Part shown: in pieces, positions 44,001 through 52,819 of the stretch | How the letters are laid out: the number at the start of each line of letters is the position of its first letter | How positions within the stretch are numbered: the stretch's first letter is position 1 | Made by a program: the position numbers and the translations under genes | Origin: Bacillota bacterium | Lineage (GTDB): Bacteria > Bacillota > Clostridia > Acetivibrionales > DSM-1351 | NCBI GenBank assembly: GCA_023443515.1 | Contig: JAEZUC010000034.1 | Span: 1-59,862, forward strand | Length of the DNA: 59,862 nt | Direction of reading: 5' to 3' | Notes under the pieces: generated by a model | What the model saw: only the letters and a program-made list of their open reading frames with translations | The model's database searches: none | Told to the model about the DNA's origin: nothing

Positions 44001-44232
44001 TTATTTTCTTAACAAATTCAAGAGTAATGGGTTCAATATATACCTTATCTGCGGATTGAGTATCCGTCATAATTGTTGCGGGATTGCTGTTAATCAGAAC
44101 AACCTCAATACCTTCTTCCCGTAAGGACTTGCAGGCTTGAGTACCGGAATAGTCAAACTCTGCAGCCTGACCTATTACGATAGGCCCTGAACCTATTACC
44201 AAAACCTTTTTTATGTTTATATTCCTTGGCAT
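41020..44232 (-). CDS. carB: Carbamoyl-phosphate synthase, large subunit
   Basis: 1070 residues when started at the ATG behind GGAGG (17 codons after the first ATG of the frame), normal for CarB. Two ATP-grasp halves are visible, each opening with VLVIGSGPIxIGQ (N-terminal half, and again near residue 550), and a C-terminal MGS-like allosteric domain (about 935-1070). It makes carbamoyl phosphate from ammonia channelled from CarA. Position inside the arg operon suggests arginine-specific control. Confidence 0.95.
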   Translation of the reverse strand: MPRNINIKKVLVIGSGPIVIGQAAEFDYSGTQACKSLREEGIEVVLINSNPATIMTDTQSADKVYIEPITLEFVKKIIYKEKPDGILASLGGQTGLNMAVELAEDGILDELNIQLLGTSLSSIKKAEDRELFKETMQEIDEKVAPSKIVTNMQDAIEFAEEIGFPIIIRPAYTLGGSGGGIANNMEEFKYTCGKGLKLSMISQVLLEQSVAGWKEIEYEVMRDSNDNCIIICNMENFDPVGVHTGDSIVVAPSQTLSDVEYQMLRTASIKIIRALDIKGGCNIQFALNPDSYEYVVIEVNPRVSRSSALASKATGYPIARVTAKIAIGMTLDEIKNSVTKTTSACFEPSLDYVVTKVPRWPFDKFANADRSLGTQMKATGEVMAIGRTFEESLLKAIDSLDIKFNYQLGLSLFDSMSREDLVEYIKHASDQRIFAICKAIQKGVSAGEIVRITKIDDFFIRKLKKIVRLGEEITNAGIAWLDYDLYARAKKIGFGDSYIANLANVPLEKILELRQKYPINPVYKIVDTCAGEFEAATPYYYSTYEEKDDVEVTTGDKVLVIGSGPIRIGQGIEFDYCSVHSVETLKELGIESIIINNNPETVSTDFDTSDKLYFEPLTKECVLDIIEKEKPLGVIVQFGGQTAINLAETLHQEGVKILGSSVHSIDVAEDRDKFLKLLESLDIPIPEGNTAFSFQHAKEIANKIGYPVLVRPSYVLGGRAMEIVYNDKTLEEYITMASEISTEHPILIDKYVVGKEMEVDGICDENEVLIPGIMEHIERAGVHSGDSIAVYPPRNLSQKVKDTIEDYTIRLAKALKVKGLFNIQFVMDSNEKVYVIEVNPRASRTVPIMSKITGIPMVGVATKLIMGKTLKELGYKNGLAKETDFYAVKAPVFSFAKLTTVDTFLGPEMKSTGEVMGVDKDYHNALYKAIAASGTKIPSGGNVLLSVADRDKTECRDIANKLLELGFKLWATKGTYEALKYANLPVECIEDENVLDLIKEDKITLVINTPTRGKMPERKGFILRRTAMEYNIPCITSLDTTNAVLSILERLIADNKADVYALDEYSVYRG

Positions 44233-44302
44233 ACCATTCGCCTCCATTAGCCGCAATGCGGTAATATAATGTATTAACTGCAAATTTATAAAACTTTAGT
44301 AT

Positions 44303-45358
44303 TTATAGCATTTTTACAAAGTCATCAAAAATATATGCGGAATCCTGTGGGCCCGGTGCTGCTTCAGGATGGTACTGTACGCTTATCAATGGAAGGGTTT
44401 TGTGTCGGAAGCCTTCAATTGTATCATCATTTACATTTCTGTGTGTTATTACGATATCTTCGTTGGAACTACTGTCTATTGCATAATTGTGATTCTGAGA
44501 AGTTATATAGCATCTTCCTGTAATGTAATCTTTAACAGGGTGGTTGCCACCATGGTGACCAAATTTGAGTTTTTTAACATTGCATCCCAATGAAAGTCCC
44601 AAAAGCTGATGACCTAGGCAAATTCCCATGATTGGTTTTATTCCCAGGAGCTTTTGAACTGTTTTTTTTGCAACAGTCAGATCTCTTGGATCACCGGGGC
44701 CATTTGAAAGTAGAATACCGTCCGGATTTAATTCCATTATCTCTTCAAAGGTACTGAAAGCAGGGAGGATGTGTATATCACAGTTTCTGCTTTCAAGAGA
44801 ACGTATTATATTGCTTTTTACACCGAAATCCAGAAGAACTACCTTTTTTCCTGAACCGGGGATATGGGTGGGAGTTTTTGATGTAACCTCCATTACCAGA
44901 TTTCTTGGAACGCTTTTATAGTTTTCAAGATTTCTGCGCAGGGTATCCAGATTTCCGCATTCAGTGGAAATAATTCCGTACATGCTTCCATATTTACGTA
45001 TATGCTGTGTCAGCGCTCTGGTATCAATACTTTTAATACCGACAATATTGTGCTTTGCAAAATATTGATCCGGGTCCATATCGTTTCTCCAGTTACTGGG
45101 AGTAGAGCAGAGTTCCTTAACTATAAATCCCTGAACATGTGGCTTGTAGGATTCATTGTCGATAGAATTAAACCCGTAGTTCCCGATAAGAGGGTAAGTC
45201 ATCGTTACTATTTGTCCGTTGTAGGAGGGATCAGTGGTTATTTCCTGATACCCGGTCATACAAGTATTAAAAACAATTTCTCCGGCTGTTTCTCCGCTTT
45301 TTCCAAAGCCTTCACCAGAGAAATATGTACCGTCTTCAAGTAATAGAACTGCTTTCAT
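44303..45358 (-). CDS. carA: Carbamoyl-phosphate synthase, small (glutaminase) subunit
   Basis: 351 residues with the CPSase_sm domain (about 1-140) and a class I glutamine amidotransferase domain (about 172-351). The triad is Cys247 in GICLGHQ, His330 and Glu332 in QYHPEA. It hydrolyses glutamine and passes ammonia to CarB, encoded 70 nt downstream. GGAGG ribosome-binding site. Confidence 0.95.
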   Translation of the reverse strand: MKAVLLLEDGTYFSGEGFGKSGETAGEIVFNTCMTGYQEITTDPSYNGQIVTMTYPLIGNYGFNSIDNESYKPHVQGFIVKELCSTPSNWRNDMDPDQYFAKHNIVGIKSIDTRALTQHIRKYGSMYGIISTECGNLDTLRRNLENYKSVPRNLVMEVTSKTPTHIPGSGKKVVLLDFGVKSNIIRSLESRNCDIHILPAFSTFEEIMELNPDGILLSNGPGDPRDLTVAKKTVQKLLGIKPIMGICLGHQLLGLSLGCNVKKLKFGHHGGNHPVKDYITGRCYITSQNHNYAIDSSSNEDIVITHRNVNDDTIEGFRHKTLPLISVQYHPEAAPGPQDSAYIFDDFVKML

Positions 45359-45400
45359 TATATAAACCTCCGTGAGCCTGACTGCGACTCGCTAATTTGT

Positions 45401-46603
45401 TTAATTTAATTCATCCAATGATTTTTTTAATGTTGTAATAAAATCATCTGCATCCTTCTGTGTAATTATAAGTGGTGGGAGTATTCTTAAAATATTCTGA
45501 CCTATATTGGCAATAAGATATTTCTTTTCAAACATTTTGTTTTTGATATCGAGGGCTATAGGCTTGTTAAGCTCTATGCCAATCATAAGGCCTGCCGCCC
45601 TCACCTCAGAAATTATCGGGTACGAACCGGATGACATTTTTTCCAATTCATTCTTTATATAGTCGCCGATTTTCTCAGCATTTTCAGGAAGGTTTTCGTC
45701 CTTCATTATTTTCATAACTGCAAGACCCGCTGTACATGCTAAAGGATTTCCTCCAAAAGTGGAACCGTGGTCGCCGGGCTCAAATGCCTGGGCAACTGAC
45801 GCTTTGGCACAAACTGCAGCTACAGGAATTCCGCCTCCTAAGGCCTTTGCAAGAGTGAATATGTCAGGTTCTATATCGAAGTTCTGATACCCGAAAAGCT
45901 TACCGGTTCTGCCCATTCCGGTCTGAACTTCATCAAATATAAGCAGAAGATTTTTGTCATTGCACAACTTTTTGACTTTTTTCATGTATTCACAATCACA
46001 GGGATAGACTCCGCTTTCTCCTTGAACCGGTTCCAGCATGATTGCACATGTATTTTCAGTTATGGCAGCTTCCAGAGTAGCAAAATCATTTTGGGGAACC
46101 TTTTTAAAACCTTGTGTAAGAGGCTCAAAAGGCTTTGCATACTTTTCTTGGCCTGTAGCGCTGAGAGTTGTTATGGTTCTTCCGTGAAAGGATTTGTTAA
46201 GGGTAATGATTTCGTATTTTTCCGGTAAACCGAGTTTTTTAAAATAAATCCTTGCCAGTTTTATAGCACCTTCATTTGCTTCGGCACCGCTGTTGGCAAA
46301 AAAGACTTTATCTGCACAGGAGTTTTCAACAAGCTCTTTGGCAAGTTTTGCCTGAGGCTCTATGTAATAAAGGTTGGAACAGTGTACAAGGTTATTTAGC
46401 TGCTCGCTGACCATCTCAGTAAAAACCGGATGACCGTATCCTATGGAATTAACTGCTATTCCGGAGAAAAAGTCTGTATACTTTTCTCCTTCCGTACTCC
46501 ACAAGTGTATTCCCTTACCCTTTTTAAAAGCAACAGGTATTCTTTTACCAAAAGTATTCATGTAATATTTATCATCATATTCCTGTATTTTTTCTAAAAC
46601 CAT
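45401..46603 (-). CDS. argD: Acetylornithine aminotransferase
   Basis: 400 residues from the ATG 8 nt behind AAGGAG. A class III PLP aminotransferase: FFANSGAEANEGAIKLAR, LIFDEVQTGMGRTG, and TLAKALGGGIPVAA with the PLP lysine. It makes N-acetylornithine in arginine synthesis. First gene of the argD-carA-carB-argF block, preceded by ARG boxes. Ornithine aminotransferase is the main alternative; the arg context decides. Confidence 0.92.
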   Translation of the reverse strand: MVLEKIQEYDDKYYMNTFGKRIPVAFKKGKGIHLWSTEGEKYTDFFSGIAVNSIGYGHPVFTEMVSEQLNNLVHCSNLYYIEPQAKLAKELVENSCADKVFFANSGAEANEGAIKLARIYFKKLGLPEKYEIITLNKSFHGRTITTLSATGQEKYAKPFEPLTQGFKKVPQNDFATLEAAITENTCAIMLEPVQGESGVYPCDCEYMKKVKKLCNDKNLLLIFDEVQTGMGRTGKLFGYQNFDIEPDIFTLAKALGGGIPVAAVCAKASVAQAFEPGDHGSTFGGNPLACTAGLAVMKIMKDENLPENAEKIGDYIKNELEKMSSGSYPIISEVRAAGLMIGIELNKPIALDIKNKMFEKKYLIANIGQNILRILPPLIITQKDADDFITTLKKSLDELN

Positions 46604-46638
46604 GTTAATCACTCCTTCATACTAAAATAACATATTGA

Positions 46639-46679
46639 GTATAATTCATAATTATACATTATTATGCATAAAAATGCAA
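46639..46679. promoter_or_regulatory. ARG boxes upstream of argD
   Basis: ATGCATAAAAATGCAA (46664-46679) and the near-palindrome GTATAATTCATAATTATAC (46639-46657) resemble the ArgR/AhrC operator (TGAATWWWWATTCA type). A tandem pair in front of argD implies its own arginine-repressed promoter. Confidence 0.65.
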
Positions 46680-46712
46680 CCAATTTATGTATGGTATCTC
46701 TCTTCAAAGTAA

Positions 46713-46747
46713 GACACTTCCCATGCCAAGCCAATACAGGAAGTGTC
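46713..46747 (-). terminator. Hairpin after argB
   Basis: GACACTTCC (46713-46721) and GGAAGTGTC (46739-46747) form a perfect 9-bp stem. On the minus strand it ends the argC-argB transcript; the tail is only moderately U-rich. Confidence 0.6.
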
Positions 46748-46791
46748 AAATGTCTTTTAAAATTTCATCGGTCTTGTATTAATAATTAATA

Positions 46792-47703
46792 TTAATACAG
46801 TGCCTCATTTTCATGGTAAAGATTTTTATCCTTCATAATCATAGTACCGATTCCCTTGTAAGTGAAAATTTCAAGAAGGATACAGTGGGGAATACGTCCG
46901 TCAATTATATGTGTTCTCCCGACACCTTTCTCAAGTGCTTCAACACAACCTAAAACCTTCGGAATCATGCCTCCGGCTATTATCTTTTTGTCAATGAGGT
47001 CATAAACCTCGTCAATAGTAAGAGCGGGAATTATTGATTCGCTGTCCTTGGAAGGCTTTACACCTTCTACATCCGTGAGAAGCATTAGTTTTTCTGCTTT
47101 CAATGCAGCCGCAATTTCTCCTGCAACAGTATCTGCGTTGATATTGTAACTTTCGCCGTCAGGCCCAACACCTATAGGAGCTACAACCGGTATGTATTCA
47201 TCTTTTGAGATAAGCTCCAGAACTTTTGAATTTATTTTGGTAATAGTGCCCACATAGCCTATATCCCTGAGTTCTCCATCGATCTCGGTTTTGTACTGTT
47301 CACACTCAATGAGCTTTCCGTCTATACCGCATAAGCCTATAGCCTTACCGCCCTTGTGGTTCAACATGGATACAATCTCCTTGTTGGTTTTCCCTACCAG
47401 AACCATTTGAGCCACTTCTATAGTCTGAGCATCCGTTACTCTTAAACCGTTTACAAACTCACTCTTTACGTTGTAATTCTGAAGGGCCTTGTTAATATCA
47501 GGGCCACCTCCGTGTACCAACACAGGGTTCATTCCGATATATTTTAACAACGTAATATCCTCCATTACGGAGTTTTTTAGTTCATCATTAATCATTGCAT
47601 TACCGCCGTATTTTATTACAACGGTTTTACCATAAAGTTTTTGTATGTAAGGAAGTGCTTCAATTAATATTTCTGCTTTTTTAATCAAAGTATCATAATT
47701 CAT
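46792..47703 (-). CDS. argB: Acetylglutamate kinase
   Basis: 303 residues from the ATG behind GGAGG (frame could extend 8 codons). Amino-acid kinase fold: VVIKYGGNAM, LVHGGGPDINKAL, and the ATP/acetylglutamate region AGGMIPKV. It phosphorylates N-acetylglutamate. Follows argC by about 50 nt and precedes a hairpin and the separate argD promoter. Confidence 0.95.
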   Translation of the reverse strand: MNYDTLIKKAEILIEALPYIQKLYGKTVVIKYGGNAMINDELKNSVMEDITLLKYIGMNPVLVHGGGPDINKALQNYNVKSEFVNGLRVTDAQTIEVAQMVLVGKTNKEIVSMLNHKGGKAIGLCGIDGKLIECEQYKTEIDGELRDIGYVGTITKINSKVLELISKDEYIPVVAPIGVGPDGESYNINADTVAGEIAAALKAEKLMLLTDVEGVKPSKDSESIIPALTIDEVYDLIDKKIIAGGMIPKVLGCVEALEKGVGRTHIIDGRIPHCILLEIFTYKGIGTMIMKDKNLYHENEALY

Positions 47704-47753
47704 AAAATTGACCTCCGTTAAGCCCATATATGGCTCAGATATATATAATGGTA

Positions 47754-48695
47754 TTACAGTCCGGTATCCTCATGGAATCCCAACATTATATTCATATTTT
47801 GTATGGCGGCCCCGGAAGAGCCTTTTCCCAGGTTATCAAGAACAGATACAAGCATTATTTGTTCTTCATTACCTGTAACATAAATTTCAAGGTTATTTGT
47901 ATCATTGACACGTGTAGCACCAAGAAAACTGTTGGGAAACTCCTTTTCCATACCTAATGGCATAACCTTTATAAATTTCTCATTACTATAATAGTTAGTA
48001 ATGAATTCATGAATATACTCCATAGAAGGGTTTCCTGAAAGAAGTGCTCTGTACAAAGGAACACAAACTGACATACCCTTGAAATAAGAACATACTATAG
48101 GAGAAAAAATAGGGGAGTGTACAAGTCCGCTGATAACAGTCATTTCAGGAATATGTTTATGTGACAGACCCAGCGCATAAAGCTGGGGACTTTCAAAATT
48201 GTGTCCTTCGGGTGCTTCATACTGTGCTATTAGCTTTTTGCCTCCTCCGCTGTACCCGGAAAGAGCATGGCAGGTTACAGGGTAGTCCTTTGGAAGAATG
48301 TTGCCTGCAACTAAAGGATGAACTATACTGATAAAACCTGTTGCATAGCAGCCGGGAACAGCAACCCTTTTGGACGTTTGAATAATTTCTCGATGAACAA
48401 CACTCAGTTCAGGCAGTCCGTAGGCCCAGTCCGGGTTTATCCGGTGAGCCGTACTTGCATCAATAATTTTAGTGGCAGGATTCTCTGCAAGGGTAACAGC
48501 TTCCTTCGCTGCGACATCAGGCAGACAAAGAAAAACTATATCTGCATCATTTATGTATTTTTTTCTTTCATTAATATCTTTACGTTTTTCGGGGGCGATT
48601 TTTAGTATTTCGATGTCGTTTCTTTTTTCTAATCTTTCGTTTATTTTTAAACCTGTAGTACCTTCACTACCGTCTACATAAATTTTATATTTCAT
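47754..48695 (-). CDS. argC: N-acetyl-gamma-glutamyl-phosphate reductase, type 2
   Basis: 313 residues starting MKYKIYVDGSEGTTGLKI, the glycine-rich NADP site of the shorter type 2 ArgC family; VAVPGCYATGF contains the catalytic Cys. It reduces acetylglutamyl phosphate to the semialdehyde. First gene of the argC-argB block, with ARG boxes upstream. The usual argJ is not in the neighbourhood. Confidence 0.92.
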   Translation of the reverse strand: MKYKIYVDGSEGTTGLKINERLEKRNDIEILKIAPEKRKDINERKKYINDADIVFLCLPDVAAKEAVTLAENPATKIIDASTAHRINPDWAYGLPELSVVHREIIQTSKRVAVPGCYATGFISIVHPLVAGNILPKDYPVTCHALSGYSGGGKKLIAQYEAPEGHNFESPQLYALGLSHKHIPEMTVISGLVHSPIFSPIVCSYFKGMSVCVPLYRALLSGNPSMEYIHEFITNYYSNEKFIKVMPLGMEKEFPNSFLGATRVNDTNNLEIYVTGNEEQIMLVSVLDNLGKGSSGAAIQNMNIMLGFHEDTGL

Positions 48696-48768
48696 ATATT
48701 TTCAATCCTTTCTATATAATAAATAGAAGACAGATATATTCACAATAAAATTTCGCTATTGAAAATTT

Positions 48769-48824
48769 ATGCATAAAATGAATATTATTTTATAATTATA
48801 CAATGCGATGCATAAAAATTCAAT
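48769..48824. promoter_or_regulatory. ARG boxes upstream of argC
   Basis: Two sites in the AT-rich region in front of argC: ATGCATAAAAATTCAAT (48808-48824), a good ArgR/AhrC match, and ATGCATAAAATGAAT (48769-48783), a weaker one, 39 bp apart. Confidence 0.7.
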
Positions 48825-48941
48825 ATAACATAGTATTTTTATTTAATTTATGCAAAATTTATGCAAAACAAGAATTATATTTTTAATACTATACAAAAGT
48901 ACTAAAAGCAAAAAATTAATTTTGTTAAAAAACAATATGGT

Positions 48942-48987
48942 TTGTGCCGGGTCAGCAGTGTATCATAATATATATAAATCGTGATAC
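48942..48987 (+). promoter_or_regulatory. Promoter and inverted-repeat operator of the msmX-like gene
   Basis: A possible -35 (TTGTGC, 48942-48947) and -10 (CATAAT, 48964-48969). GTATCA (48960-48965) and TGATAC (48982-48987) form a perfect 6-bp inverted repeat over the -10/+1 region, a repressor-like placement. The same half-site TGATAC recurs at 51642-51647 in front of the PucR-type gene. Confidence 0.5.
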
Positions 48988-49032
48988 GTTGATAACATAA
49001 ATTCTTAACGAAGGTTTCAGGGAGGTAAAAAA

Positions 49033-50151
49033 ATGGCTAGTCTAAAGCTGAAGAATATTTACAAAAGATATGCAGGTGGTGTTACTGCTGTTAATGATTT
49101 TAATCTTGATATCGAACACAATGAATTCCTTGTTCTAGTTGGTCCTTCAGGATGTGGTAAGACTACTACACTTAGAATGATAGCTGGTTTGGAAGAAATT
49201 TCTGAAGGTGAATTGTACATTGGAGATAAATTAGTAAATGACGTCGCTCCAAAGGATAGAGATATAGCGATGGTTTTCCAGAACTATGCATTGTATCCTC
49301 ATATGACAGTTTTTGATAACATGGCATTTGGTTTGAAGTTGAGAAAGACTCCAAAGGATGAAATCAAAAAGCGTGTTCAGGAAGCAGCAAAAATCCTCGA
49401 TATCGAACATTTGCTTGATAGAAAGCCAAAGGCATTATCAGGTGGTCAGAGACAGAGAGTTGCGTTAGGACGTGCTATCGTTCGTGAACCAAAAGTATTC
49501 TTGATGGACGAACCTCTCTCAAACTTGGATGCTAAGCTCAGAGTTCAGATGAGAACTGAGATAGGAAGACTACACAACAGACTTAACACAACATTTATAT
49601 ATGTAACACATGACCAGACAGAAGCTATGACAATGGGTACAAGAATCGTTGTTATGAAGGATGGTTACATCCAACAGGTTGATACACCAACAGCTCTGTA
49701 TGACAGACCATGTAACATATTTGTTGGAGGTTTCATAGGAAGTCCTCAAATGAACTTTATGAATGCTGTTCTTACTAAGAGAGGAAATGACTTACATCTC
49801 GTATTCGGTAAGAATGATATCAGAATTCCTGAAGGTAAGGCTAAGAAGTTGGAAGGAACTGATTACATCGGTAAGGAAGTTGTTGTTGGTGTTAGACCTG
49901 AGCATATCCATGATGAGGCTATGTTCGTTGAATCAATGCCAGACAGTATAGTAGAAGCTAAAGTTGACTTGGTTGAAATGCTGGGTGCAGAAACTTATCT
50001 CTATATGATTATTGAAGGTGCAACTGGAACTGTTACAGCAAGAGTTAATGCTAGAACAAAGACTCAGGCCGGTGATGTTATCAAAGTTGCTATAGACGCT
50101 AACAAGGTTCATATATTTGACAAAGAAACTGAGCGTACAATTATCAACTAA
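49033..50151 (+). CDS. msmX: MsmX/UgpC-type sugar ABC transporter ATPase
   Basis: 372 residues: an ABC ATPase domain (Walker A GPSGCGKT 37-44, signature LSGGQ 135-139, Walker B VFLMDE 155-160) and a C-terminal TOBE/regulatory domain (about 240-370). This is the multi-sugar ATPase that energises several oligosaccharide permeases; no permease gene is adjacent, as usual for a shared ATPase. The codons are biased in a way common for high expression (many AGA, GTT, GCT). GGGAGG ribosome-binding site and a terminator behind it make it monocistronic. In a cellulolytic host it probably serves cellodextrin import. Confidence 0.9.
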   Translation: MASLKLKNIYKRYAGGVTAVNDFNLDIEHNEFLVLVGPSGCGKTTTLRMIAGLEEISEGELYIGDKLVNDVAPKDRDIAMVFQNYALYPHMTVFDNMAFGLKLRKTPKDEIKKRVQEAAKILDIEHLLDRKPKALSGGQRQRVALGRAIVREPKVFLMDEPLSNLDAKLRVQMRTEIGRLHNRLNTTFIYVTHDQTEAMTMGTRIVVMKDGYIQQVDTPTALYDRPCNIFVGGFIGSPQMNFMNAVLTKRGNDLHLVFGKNDIRIPEGKAKKLEGTDYIGKEVVVGVRPEHIHDEAMFVESMPDSIVEAKVDLVEMLGAETYLYMIIEGATGTVTARVNARTKTQAGDVIKVAIDANKVHIFDKETERTIIN

Positions 50152-50165
50152 TTAAAAAATAAATT

Positions 50166-50198
50166 AAAGGCTTGTCGTTAATTCGACAGGCCTTTTTT
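50166..50198 (+). terminator. Intrinsic terminator of msmX
   Basis: AAAGGCTTGTCG pairs with CGACAGGCCTTT (one G-U) around a 6-nt loop and runs into TTTTTT. Confidence 0.88.
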
Positions 50199-50309
50199 AT
50201 GCGCGTGCCCCCGTACAATTATGTAACTGACATTATACTTGCTTTAAATGACGTAAGAAATCAGGTATTATAGGTAATCATATAAAGAATACGCTTAAGG
50301 GAGCAGAAA

Positions 50310-51557
50310 ATGGATAGAACATATAAGAATACGCTTCATGCTTGTTATCTGGGATATATATCCCAAGCAATAGTGAATAATCTTGCACCGCTTCTATTTA
50401 TTATCTTCCAAAATCAATTCAATATCTCATTTGAGATGATTGGAAGGTTAATATTAATTAATTTTGGGACACAACTCGTGGTGGACGCTTTGACGGTGAA
50501 GTTTGTGGATAAGATAGGATATAGAATATCTGTTGTAACGGCACACTTCTTTTGTACTATCGGCCTTATAGGCTTGGGAATACTGCCCGTCATAATGCCC
50601 GTACCATATCTGGGACTTGTAGTGGCTGTAGTGCTGTATGCTATAGGCGGAGGCTTGATTGAGGTCTTGATTAGTCCTATTGTAGATTCTATACCCGGTG
50701 ATGCAAAGGCTTCAGCTATGAGTCTTTTGCACTCGTTCTACTGTTGGGGGCAGTTCGCAGTAGTTTTAATATCAACTGTATTTATAAAAATAGCCGGAGA
50801 GGGTTTGTGGAATATACTGCCTGTTATCTGGGCAGTTGTTCCTGCATATAATTTTTTTAAATTTATGAGAGTACCGATGGTTCCTGCCATACCGGAGCAT
50901 GAAAGATTTCCCGTAAAGAGATTGCTAAAGTCACGGCTTTTTCTCATTGCCATGTTGCTTATGGTATGTGCAGGTGCTTCTGAATTGGCAATGTCCCAAT
51001 GGGCATCACTATTTGCTCAAAAAGGGCTAAAGGTGTCAAAGTTTATGGGAGATCTACTGGGGCCCTGTCTTTTTGCAGTGCTAATGGGAACAGTAAGAAT
51101 ACTTTATGGTGTTTATGGACATAGGATTAATTTAAAAAAGGCTTTGCTGGCCAGCAGCGTCTTATGTTTAAGCTGTTATACAATTGCTGTTTTTGTACAG
51201 GTGCCAATCATATCTCTGCTTAGCTGTGCATTATGTGGTTTATCTGTAGCTCTCATGTGGCCTGGTATTTTCAGCCTTACTTCTGAAAAATATCCCGGTG
51301 GGGGTACCGCCATGTTCGGTATACTTGCAATTTTCGGTGACTTGGGCTGTTCTGTAGGGCCATGGGTTGCTGGACTGATATCTGACTATTCCCAGAAATC
51401 AGTATCACTTGTTGGACTTGGAGCTACTTACGGATTAAATGCTCAACAGGTAGGCTTAAAAACCGGAATATTTGCTGCAGCTGTATTTCCCCTTTTAATG
51501 ATTATCGGACTAAGCTTGTTTAAAAATAAGAATGAGTCTGCAATCTTTGATAGATAA
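50310..51557 (+). CDS. MFS transporter
   Basis: 415 residues with 12 predicted transmembrane helices in the usual two sixfold bundles; QLVVDALTVKFVDKIGYRIS is the loop 2-3 motif A region, and AIGGGLIEVLISPIVDSIP the helix 5 region. It resembles fucose/glucose-type MFS carriers, but the substrate cannot be assigned. GGGAGC ribosome-binding site. Followed by a PucR-type regulator on the same strand with its own promoter. Confidence 0.82.
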   Translation: MDRTYKNTLHACYLGYISQAIVNNLAPLLFIIFQNQFNISFEMIGRLILINFGTQLVVDALTVKFVDKIGYRISVVTAHFFCTIGLIGLGILPVIMPVPYLGLVVAVVLYAIGGGLIEVLISPIVDSIPGDAKASAMSLLHSFYCWGQFAVVLISTVFIKIAGEGLWNILPVIWAVVPAYNFFKFMRVPMVPAIPEHERFPVKRLLKSRLFLIAMLLMVCAGASELAMSQWASLFAQKGLKVSKFMGDLLGPCLFAVLMGTVRILYGVYGHRINLKKALLASSVLCLSCYTIAVFVQVPIISLLSCALCGLSVALMWPGIFSLTSEKYPGGGTAMFGILAIFGDLGCSVGPWVAGLISDYSQKSVSLVGLGATYGLNAQQVGLKTGIFAAAVFPLLMIIGLSLFKNKNESAIFDR

Positions 51558-51692
51558 GACAATGGCAGTCTAATTAAAAATAAATTTACAATAAGCGTTG
51601 TAGTAAAAAAAAATGATATAGTGTATAATTCTAATTAATTGTGATACATTTACGGCAAATTACTTTGCTCATTTTAAGCAGGGAGGTTTATG

Positions 51693-52772
51693 ATGTCTGT
51701 AAAATTATTTCAGACGCTGTCTGACAAATATAGCGAAATACTCGGTAAAGAGGTTGGAGTAACAGACGATAGTGGAATTATTATAGCCCATTCAAATTTT
51801 CAGATGATAGGACAGCAAGACCAGCAAGCTGCTTCTTTCGTACCGGAAAAGGCACAACAAACGCTTATAGACGGTAAATTATATAATAAGGTTATCTTAA
51901 AGAATAAGATAGAATTTATTACATTTATACAGGCGGCTGATCCTCAGGATTCAAAATTTCTTGAACTATTTACGTTAAATATACTTAACCTAAAAAGCTA
52001 TTATGATGAGAAGTATGATAAAAATACTTTTGTCAAAAATATTGTAGTTGAAAATATCTTACCCGGTGACATTCTCGTAAAGTCAAAAGAGCTACACATT
52101 GACTATAATGCAATGAGAGTTGTATATCTCATAAATGCCACCAGTGACAAGGATATTCATGTCCATGAAGTTATAGAAAGCCTATTCCCGAATAAAGGTA
52201 AGGATTTTGTAGTAGTAATTGATGATGATAATGTAGTACTTGTCAAAGAGGTCAAGAATAAGGATGACTATAAGGAAGTGTATAAGCTTGCAAGAGTAAT
52301 TGTAGATACACTTAATTCAGAACTTCTGGTAAAAGCCTATATAGGAATAGGAACTATTATAGATAACCTTAAAGACATTACAAAATCATATAAAGAAGCA
52401 CAGATGTCCATGATAATCGGAAATATATTCAGTGAGGACAAAAATATATTTGATTATAATAATTTGGGTATGGGACGTCTGGTATATCATATTCCAACCA
52501 CCTTATGCCAGCTTTTCCTTGATGAGGTTTTCAAGGACAACTCCGCAGATTCTCTGGACAATGAGACAATGCTGACAATACAAAAATTCTTTGAGAACAA
52601 TTTGAATGTCAGCGAAACTGCAAGACAGCTTTATATTCACAGAAATACTCTTGTATACAGACTGGAAAAGATTAAGAGGCTCACAGGCTTAGAACTTACC
52701 AGCTTTGATGATGCAGTAATATTTAAAGTTGCAATACTTGTTAAAAAGTATCTGGCTAATATTAACGGCTAG
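51693..52772 (+). CDS. CdaR/PucR-type transcriptional regulator
   Basis: 359 residues from the second of two adjacent ATG codons, 6 nt behind GGGAGG. The N-terminal part (about 1-130) is a sugar-diacid-recognition-like sensor domain, the middle a GGDEF-like CdaR domain (about 130-265), and the C-terminus a PucR-type HTH (NLNVSETARQLYIHRNTLVYRLEKI). Such proteins sense small carbohydrate acids or amino acids. An extended -10 box TGTATAAT (51622-51629) stands upstream, followed by a TGATAC half-site. Targets unknown; the msmX and MFS genes next door are candidates. Confidence 0.85.
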   Translation: MSVKLFQTLSDKYSEILGKEVGVTDDSGIIIAHSNFQMIGQQDQQAASFVPEKAQQTLIDGKLYNKVILKNKIEFITFIQAADPQDSKFLELFTLNILNLKSYYDEKYDKNTFVKNIVVENILPGDILVKSKELHIDYNAMRVVYLINATSDKDIHVHEVIESLFPNKGKDFVVVIDDDNVVLVKEVKNKDDYKEVYKLARVIVDTLNSELLVKAYIGIGTIIDNLKDITKSYKEAQMSMIIGNIFSEDKNIFDYNNLGMGRLVYHIPTTLCQLFLDEVFKDNSADSLDNETMLTIQKFFENNLNVSETARQLYIHRNTLVYRLEKIKRLTGLELTSFDDAVIFKVAILVKKYLANING

Positions 52773-52819
52773 GCTTAAAGCTGTAAGGCATTATCACAAA
52801 ATCCAAACAAGGGAGTTAA

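Noticed and set aside
39020..44124. Many open frames of 60-225 residues opposite carB, argF and other long genes.
   Set aside because: They are antisense or shifted shadows of well-supported genes without ribosome-binding sites or domains.
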